In this document: one piece after another, positions 58,759-64,000 of the stretch
Position numbering within the stretch: the first letter of the stretch is position 1
Layout of the letters: each line of letters starts with the position of its first letter
The notes under the pieces: model-generated
The model's database searches: none
What the model was told of the DNA's origin: nothing
Seen by the model: the letters and a program-made list of their open reading frames with translations, nothing else
Made by a program: the position numbers and the translations under genes
NCBI RefSeq assembly: GCF_017498565.1
Contig: NZ_CP071794.1
Location: 1,850,001 to 1,914,000, forward strand
From: Parasphingorhabdus cellanae
GTDB lineage: Bacteria > Pseudomonadota > Alphaproteobacteria > Sphingomonadales > Sphingomonadaceae
Direction: 5' to 3'
Length of the DNA stretch: 64,000 nt

Positions 58759-60948
58759 ATGGGCAAATACAGAAAAAGCAGTTTTATTACAGGTATTTCA
58801 TTGGCGGGCGTTGTCGTTGGTGTTTCCAGTCCAGCATATGCACAAAATGCCGATCAGACACTCCAGGCCCAGGATCAAACAATTGTCGTAACCGGGCAAA
58901 AGCGCGAGACTACCGTTCAAGAGAGCGATATCGCTGTCACCGTTTTGGATGCAGAGACTATTCGTGAAACGCGCCTACGCGACGTGCGCCGGATTGATGA
59001 TCTTGTTCCTAATGTGCAGTTCAATGAAAGCGGACAATTAAGCTCGGTCTTCGTATCTATCCGCGGTGTCGAATCCAATCCGTTCATCGTCAACCGCGCC
59101 GCGATCTACATAGATGGGATGCCCTTTCGGGAACTGAGCAATGCGGTTCTCAATCAAATCCAATCGATCGAAGTATTACGCGGCCCGCAATCCACGCTAT
59201 ATGGCGCGAACAGCGAAGCAGGCCTGATCCTGATCACGACCCGCCGCCCCTCGGACGCATTCGAGGGTGAAATACGCGCAACAGCTTCGACCTTCAACGG
59301 TGACTTTGGTTACGGTTTCGATGGTTTTGTTGGCGGCGGTTTGACCGATAACCTGAAAGCATCCTTGGCATTCAAGATATCAGACGAAGATGCCTATGTG
59401 AGCAACCCGGCGTCTGCGACGGGACAGTTTGGCGAAGTGCGCGATGTTTTCCTGCAAGGGCGTGTTGTTTGGGAACCAACACCCGATCTATCGGTCAACG
59501 CTACGGCTTACATCCTTGACACCAATGCTCCGGGTTTGTTCGAGCAGGAATATGCTCCCATTGATCGAGAGCTTTATGACGCAACATATGCCGGTTTCAA
59601 TAATGGCCTTTCGGTGGGACGCTTCGAATTTTTGAACGACACCCCCAAACGCACTGAAGAACGCAGCTATGTTGCGGGGCTGAGCGCAACGTATAGATTG
59701 GGATATGGCAAAATCGATGCGTCATTTTCCTATGCTGACGAGAATCAGGATTCGCGAGGACTTGATCTCGACCTGACCGCGCTTTCCACTGGTGCCGGAG
59801 CCGACGTAGAGAAAGAGAATATCTGGAGCGGCGAGATGCGTTTCACATCGCCTGACAGCGAGACTTTCGAATATCTGGTCGGCGCATCATGGTATCGGGA
59901 GGAATCGGCGGGCGCGCTTGGAACGCTTTTGGGACCGGGGGACTTGGATGACTTTCAGTTTTCCCCGACACAGTTTTCCGATGGCGAAGATTTTGCCGTC
60001 TTTGGTTCAGCGACGCTTGGATTGGGTATCAATGGACTTAGCGCCACCGCCGGCCTGCGGTATGACTATGCCCAGCGCAGCACACGCCAGTCTGCTGGAG
60101 TATTGGACCTTGGTTTCACACAATTGCTGTTTCAGGATGTTGAACTGGACGACAGTTTTGAAGCCTTGCTGCCCCGCTTCGCGTTAAGCTACAAGCCGAG
60201 CGATCAACTGCATTTCTATGCCAGCGCAGCGCGGGGTTATATTCCTGGAGGTTTCAATCTGACGGCGGCGCAAGCCGACGTAGCCGATGACGTCATTCGG
60301 TTCGATAAGGAAAGTGTTTGGAGCTATGAAATCGGCTTCAAGGCGTCAAGCCCAGACCGGCGAACCTACTTCAATGCGGCTGCATTCTACATTCGCTCCA
60401 ACAACTGGCAGGAAGTCCAAGTCCTGTTCAATGATCAGGGACAGGTTATTTCATCGGCGTTCATCGCATCGACGGCGTCAATAGAAAGCTCCGGCTTCGA
60501 ACTCGAAGCTGGATATGAACCCTTTGATGGGCTTAAGTTAACAGGGAGTTTCGGATACACCGATGCGACTTACCGGGATTTTCAGATCACAGCGACCGAA
60601 AACCTGAGTGGCAATAGGGTCAAGCTAGTCCCTGAATTTGATGCCAACCTCGCCCTTCGATACGAAACAGCAACAGGATTTTTCGGTCGCATCGAATTGA
60701 ATGCAATCGGCCGTACGTCATTAGATGAACGCGAGCGGGCGGTTCGCGGAGCGGTTGGACTAGTCAATCTCCAGGCTGGCTATGAAGGCGCGCAATTTTC
60801 GGTAAGGGGGTTTATCGAGAACGCAACCAATCGCAGGATTGAGACGGGGCTGGCATTTGAAAATTTCGGTTTTGGCTCAGACGGAAACTTCTATGCTCCG
60901 CTGGATGCACCGAGAATATTTGGCGTTGAGACGGAGGTGCGGTTTTAG
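58759..60948 (+). CDS. TonB-dependent receptor, siderophore-type
   Basis: 729 residues from the ATG at 58759, with AGAGGTGG just upstream. A signal peptide ends near SSPAYAQ. The plug has TIVVTGQKRETTVQESDIAV, RDVRRIDDLVPNVQFNESG, SVFVSIRGVESNPFIVNRAA and QSIEVLRGPQSTLYGANSEA, and the barrel ends NFYAPLDAPRIFGVETEVRF with the terminal Phe. This size and plug form are typical of receptors for siderophores or small nutrients. The PchR-like regulator directly upstream suggests a ferri-siderophore, which is inference. The PepSY protein downstream is convergent. Confidence 0.93.
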   Translation: MGKYRKSSFITGISLAGVVVGVSSPAYAQNADQTLQAQDQTIVVTGQKRETTVQESDIAVTVLDAETIRETRLRDVRRIDDLVPNVQFNESGQLSSVFVSIRGVESNPFIVNRAAIYIDGMPFRELSNAVLNQIQSIEVLRGPQSTLYGANSEAGLILITTRRPSDAFEGEIRATASTFNGDFGYGFDGFVGGGLTDNLKASLAFKISDEDAYVSNPASATGQFGEVRDVFLQGRVVWEPTPDLSVNATAYILDTNAPGLFEQEYAPIDRELYDATYAGFNNGLSVGRFEFLNDTPKRTEERSYVAGLSATYRLGYGKIDASFSYADENQDSRGLDLDLTALSTGAGADVEKENIWSGEMRFTSPDSETFEYLVGASWYREESAGALGTLLGPGDLDDFQFSPTQFSDGEDFAVFGSATLGLGINGLSATAGLRYDYAQRSTRQSAGVLDLGFTQLLFQDVELDDSFEALLPRFALSYKPSDQLHFYASAARGYIPGGFNLTAAQADVADDVIRFDKESVWSYEIGFKASSPDRRTYFNAAAFYIRSNNWQEVQVLFNDQGQVISSAFIASTASIESSGFELEAGYEPFDGLKLTGSFGYTDATYRDFQITATENLSGNRVKLVPEFDANLALRYETATGFFGRIELNAIGRTSLDERERAVRGAVGLVNLQAGYEGAQFSVRGFIENATNRRIETGLAFENFGFGSDGNFYAPLDAPRIFGVETEVRF

Positions 60949-61040
60949 CCGCACCAATATTCTTGGTCACCACAGATATGCAAATCACAGGTTCTGAAAA
61001 CTCACTCACAGAAATGAATTCTTTTGCAACGTAGCAGACA

Positions 61041-62171
61041 TTAAAAGTTGGTCGAATTCCTGTTCTGCCTCCCATTGTTTCGACGCCGCCATACCAATCG
61101 CAACCCGCTGTAGCAAAGCAGGACTGTCACCAATCCAACCAAAGTGACGATCAGTCGTCCTGCAAAACCAGCCGCATGTCCGGAATGAAGCGGATATTGC
61201 CATGCAAAGAATAGATCGCCGCCGCTTTCGCCTATATCATGGCGTTTTCCGGTAATCGTGCCATCGACCATGTTGACATAGGTCCATAGGCGGCCCTGAT
61301 TATCTGGGTCACGATCATCATATGTCCGCACGGCATATTGACTGATGGTCGGAAAAATTCGAACACTATGGACTTGTGAAATATCCGCAGTGACACGCGA
61401 AATAGCCTCGTCCAGTCCGATACTTATGTCATTACTGGTTTCTGGCATGGCTTCATGCAGTCGTTCGCTGATCGGCGAAAGTGGCTGCACCAGATCGCGG
61501 CTCACGTTGGGAAATGCCAGCGTAACACCGGTCAGCGTGATCGTGAAAGTCAACAACCATAACCACATGCCCTTGGCCCGGTGCCAATCGAACAGGCGGC
61601 GTAAACTGCCCTTTCGCCCGGCCAATCGGAATGCGTCCTGCCATTTTTGGCGCTTCGGAAAAGCTAAAGGTAGGGAAAGAAAATGATCAAGCATCCAAAG
61701 AAGGCCGATGATACCGACTATTGTCGCGCCTATTTCATCGGCCAACAACTCCGTGTGCAGGCCGTAAAGCAGATCGGGAAAATGATGGCGATCAAATTGC
61801 AATGCCCCACTTTCTCGCCAGCCCGCTACCGTTCCGCTCGCAGGATCGACAAAAAGCTGCATGGCCCGCACATCGCCGTCCGCTAAAACTTGTCTGCCTA
61901 TCAGCCAGTGTGTGTAGCCGGATTCCGGCGCAAGTATGGCGTTGTTCACTGAAAACCCCGGCAGAGCGGCCTCTGCATTAGCAACCACCTTATCAAGCGA
62001 CACCAAATCACCGCTGCCAATTTGAGCCTGCCTGAGATCCGGATTTAAAGCCGTATCAAGCTCATCATACCAGGCAATCGCCATGCCGGTAATGGCAAGT
62101 AGCATCAACCACCCGCCAATTAATATACCAAACCAGCGATGCCAGAATTTTAAGCCAGCGCGCCGTTGCAT
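61041..62171 (-). CDS. PepSY-associated membrane protein
   Basis: 376 residues from the ATG at 62171, which overlaps the stop of the upstream receptor (ATGA). It has the four-helix PepSY-TM architecture: KFWHRWFGILIGGWLMLLAI, TGMAIAWYDELD, a periplasmic segment of about 120 residues, LLWMLDHFLSLPLAFPKRQK, RRLFDWHRAKGMWLWLLTFT and a last helix VTVLLCYSGLRLVWRRR. The His residues in helices (WHRWF, DWHRAKG) fit a haem-binding or ferric-reductase-like role proposed for the family. Coupled to a TonB receptor, it may help release iron from an imported chelate. Confidence 0.9.
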   Translation of the reverse strand: MQRRAGLKFWHRWFGILIGGWLMLLAITGMAIAWYDELDTALNPDLRQAQIGSGDLVSLDKVVANAEAALPGFSVNNAILAPESGYTHWLIGRQVLADGDVRAMQLFVDPASGTVAGWRESGALQFDRHHFPDLLYGLHTELLADEIGATIVGIIGLLWMLDHFLSLPLAFPKRQKWQDAFRLAGRKGSLRRLFDWHRAKGMWLWLLTFTITLTGVTLAFPNVSRDLVQPLSPISERLHEAMPETSNDISIGLDEAISRVTADISQVHSVRIFPTISQYAVRTYDDRDPDNQGRLWTYVNMVDGTITGKRHDIGESGGDLFFAWQYPLHSGHAAGFAGRLIVTLVGLVTVLLCYSGLRLVWRRRNNGRQNRNSTNF

Positions 62172-64000
62172 CAAAAACGATAAGAAGCCGTCAGACGGAA
62201 GTTTCGTCCCGGTTCAGCCAGACCCGAGACAATTTCATAACCCGGGATGCCCGAGTAATCACCAACACTCGCATGCGCAATATATTGCTTGTCGAACAGA
62301 TTATATACCGCAGCATTAAGCGACAGCCGGCCATCATCAAAAGGCTGCCAACGAGCGAAGAGATCAACTACGGTATAGCCCGGTTTATCAATCAGATCGG
62401 TCGCTGGAACGAAACCGAGTTCGGCATCACGAAACAATACTTCAAGATCACGCACCGCTTCAAATCGTGTCAGGCTGGCTTCAAATCCCAGCGACGGGGA
62501 CGGATCAAAGCTTGCCGTTAGGTTCCAATTGTCGCCCATTGTGTTGCCCAGCGCAATTTGTTCGTAGCCATTGATTCGATTGCCATTGATCCTTGAATCA
62601 TAGTGATTGTAGAAACCGCTAATCCCGAACGGGCCGGTACGATAGGCTGCCCGCAATTCGATGCCCTCTGAGGTAAAGTCGCCAATATTCTCATAATAAA
62701 CGCCGTCTTGCGGAAATGGTCCGCGATAGAGTTGATCCAGAATGACGTCCTTGATCTTCATGTCAAAATAGGCGGCAGAGGCGGTAAAACCATCGCGCTC
62801 GAAGGCCGCTCCCACTTCGAAATTGCCAACGGTTTCGGGCTTTAAACCGGGTTGAAGAATATCACGTCCCGGCCTGTGTTCCAGCGTGAAAGCATCGCCA
62901 ATTTCTTTGCCGCGAAACGCTTCTGCATAGCCAGCGTTCAGGGTCAGGCCCGGTAGAACTTCTAAATCGGCACCAATATTGAAAGAGAGACCATCGCTTT
63001 TCGTACCGGTATCATAGGTGACCACATCAAGATCATAGGCATCATAGCGAACGCCAAAGCTCAGCAATAGGGGATCAGCGATCTGCCAATGATCCTGCAA
63101 ATAGACGCCGAACAGGTCGCCTGTTTCCTCGAACCGACCAATATTGGGGTCCCAAGCCCATGGCTGCCACATGGCGGCATCGGCCAGATATTCGCTGGCT
63201 ACACTGTCAGAACGATGTTCTGCGCCGAATATAATGTCGTGGCCGGAAAATTGCGCCCGAAAACGGGCATCAAAACCATAGCTTTCAATGTCCGCACCAT
63301 AGAGCCCCCAACGGTCAGAGCGATCCAGTGTGAATTTTGCACGGGTCCAATATCCTATTGCTTCCAAGCTTATCACATCGCTGGAATCATATCCGTAATT
63401 ACCGATAATCGTTTGCCGCGTCGCTTCCGCTGGGAATAATGTATCACCAGCGAGTACGGGCCAATTGGGTCGCGCGCCAAATTCGCCTTCCTCATCGCGG
63501 TGTTCATAGCTTACTGAGAAACTATGGCCAGAGCCTATGTCGCCGCCGATTTTGACAAAACCAAGCTGCTGCTCCGCTGCGGTGCCGCGCAGATTATTCC
63601 CGTCACCATCTTTAAATTCATCACGGTCCGAATAGACATAGGAACCGACAATACCGACATCACCAATGAGCTTTGTATAGAGAGTGGCTGAAAGCTTGTA
63701 ACCGTCATTGGAGAACCAACCTGCCTTGACTATTCCTCCGAAATTACGACCAGGCTCCAGCAAATCCGATGCGTCACGCGTGCGAAACCGAAGCGCGCCG
63801 CCTATCGCACCGAAACCGGCCGTTGCCTCGCCGGCACCGGCTTGCAGTTCAACGGTTTCGAGCAATTCAGGTTCAATATTCACGCGGCCAATATGGTGGA
63901 ACAAGGTTCCACTTTGCGGCGCACCATCAATGGTTACATTGATTTGCGAGTCTTCAAGGCCGCGCACATATATCTTTTGCGCAATGCCAAGCGAGCCGCC
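62171..64000 (-). CDS. TonB-dependent receptor, N-terminus beyond window
   Basis: The frame is open from the TGA at 62171-62173 to base 64000, giving 609 residues with no start; the GTG at 63967 is an internal Val. The plug part has IYVRGLEDSQINVTIDGAPQ, HHIGRVNIEPELLETVELQA and GAGEATAGFGAIGGALRFRT. The barrel ends EPGRNFRLTASYRF with the terminal Phe. The missing N-terminus should hold the signal peptide and TonB box, roughly 60-100 residues. The downstream PepSY gene is translationally coupled. A haem or siderophore substrate is plausible from that pairing only. Confidence 0.92.
   Translation of the reverse strand, partial: GGSLGIAQKIYVRGLEDSQINVTIDGAPQSGTLFHHIGRVNIEPELLETVELQAGAGEATAGFGAIGGALRFRTRDASDLLEPGRNFGGIVKAGWFSNDGYKLSATLYTKLIGDVGIVGSYVYSDRDEFKDGDGNNLRGTAAEQQLGFVKIGGDIGSGHSFSVSYEHRDEEGEFGARPNWPVLAGDTLFPAEATRQTIIGNYGYDSSDVISLEAIGYWTRAKFTLDRSDRWGLYGADIESYGFDARFRAQFSGHDIIFGAEHRSDSVASEYLADAAMWQPWAWDPNIGRFEETGDLFGVYLQDHWQIADPLLLSFGVRYDAYDLDVVTYDTGTKSDGLSFNIGADLEVLPGLTLNAGYAEAFRGKEIGDAFTLEHRPGRDILQPGLKPETVGNFEVGAAFERDGFTASAAYFDMKIKDVILDQLYRGPFPQDGVYYENIGDFTSEGIELRAAYRTGPFGISGFYNHYDSRINGNRINGYEQIALGNTMGDNWNLTASFDPSPSLGFEASLTRFEAVRDLEVLFRDAELGFVPATDLIDKPGYTVVDLFARWQPFDDGRLSLNAAVYNLFDKQYIAHASVGDYSGIPGYEIVSGLAEPGRNFRLTASYRF

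Noticed and set aside
1..64000. tRNA, rRNA, CRISPR arrays, insertion sequences, integrase or plasmid origin
   Set aside because: None was seen on reading; no clover-leaf, regular spacer array or transposase motif was found.

Overview
The window looks like chromosome of a Sphingomonadales alphaproteobacterium, probably a marine or brackish lineage near Sphingorhabdus, Parasphingorhabdus or Sphingopyxis. This rests on the Caulobacter/sphingomonad-type TonB receptors, the lyase and TRAP gene content, the CHASE2/FecR pairing and a moderate-GC coding style; no rRNA or housekeeping marker is present to fix the genus. I found no tRNA, rRNA, CRISPR array, insertion sequence or recognisable integrase.

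Layout. 1-14.4 kb is mostly ordinary chromosome: the end of a polysaccharide flippase, a TIM-barrel epimerase, a CBS protein, a thioesterase, two tandem DUF4139 proteins, a DUF389 membrane protein, a TetR regulator with a TSUP transporter, a His/Arg/Lys-rich exported peptide, a VOC/CMD pair, aconitase and a TonB-domain exported protein. 14.6-18.0 kb is accessory: an A+T-richer membrane-anchored HerA-like ATPase preceded by a perfect 12-bp inverted repeat, then a GC-rich terminase-small-subunit-like HTH protein.

18.0-23.7 kb is a compact glucosylglycerate module. It holds a synthase (GT81, GpgS/MpgS type), a HAD phosphatase, a GH13_18 phosphorylase that should split glucosylglycerate to glucose-1-phosphate and glycerate, a glycerate 2-kinase that returns glycerate to glycolysis, and a MarR regulator. 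Synthesis and breakdown genes lie on opposite strands and converge with a 4-bp overlap.

25.5-39.4 kb is a polyuronate utilisation locus. It has a TonB receptor, a PF05426 (PL38-like) lyase, a secreted beta-helix protein that may be a second lyase, a complete TRAP transporter, and a route of DhuI-type isomerase (RpiB fold, in place of KduI), KduD dehydrogenase, 2-keto-3-deoxygluconate kinase and KDPG aldolase. It also has a 2-keto-4-pentenoate-hydratase-like enzyme of unknown role and a LacI regulator. Three copies of a TGACACCGGTGTCA-like palindrome sit at its two control regions and are probably the LacI operators.

39.4-47.1 kb holds an AraC regulator divergent from an SDR gene that lacks a normal start codon, then a tripartite RND efflux operon. 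47.2-52.8 kb has a two-partner-secretion outer membrane protein without a visible exoprotein, a FecR-domain protein with an Asp-rich tail, and a CHASE2-EAL protein. 52.9-57.1 kb is a second RND pump (permease and adaptor). 57.3-64 kb has a short DUF5818-like gene, an AraC regulator, two TonB receptors and a PepSY membrane protein, suggesting siderophore or iron uptake; the last receptor runs off the window edge.
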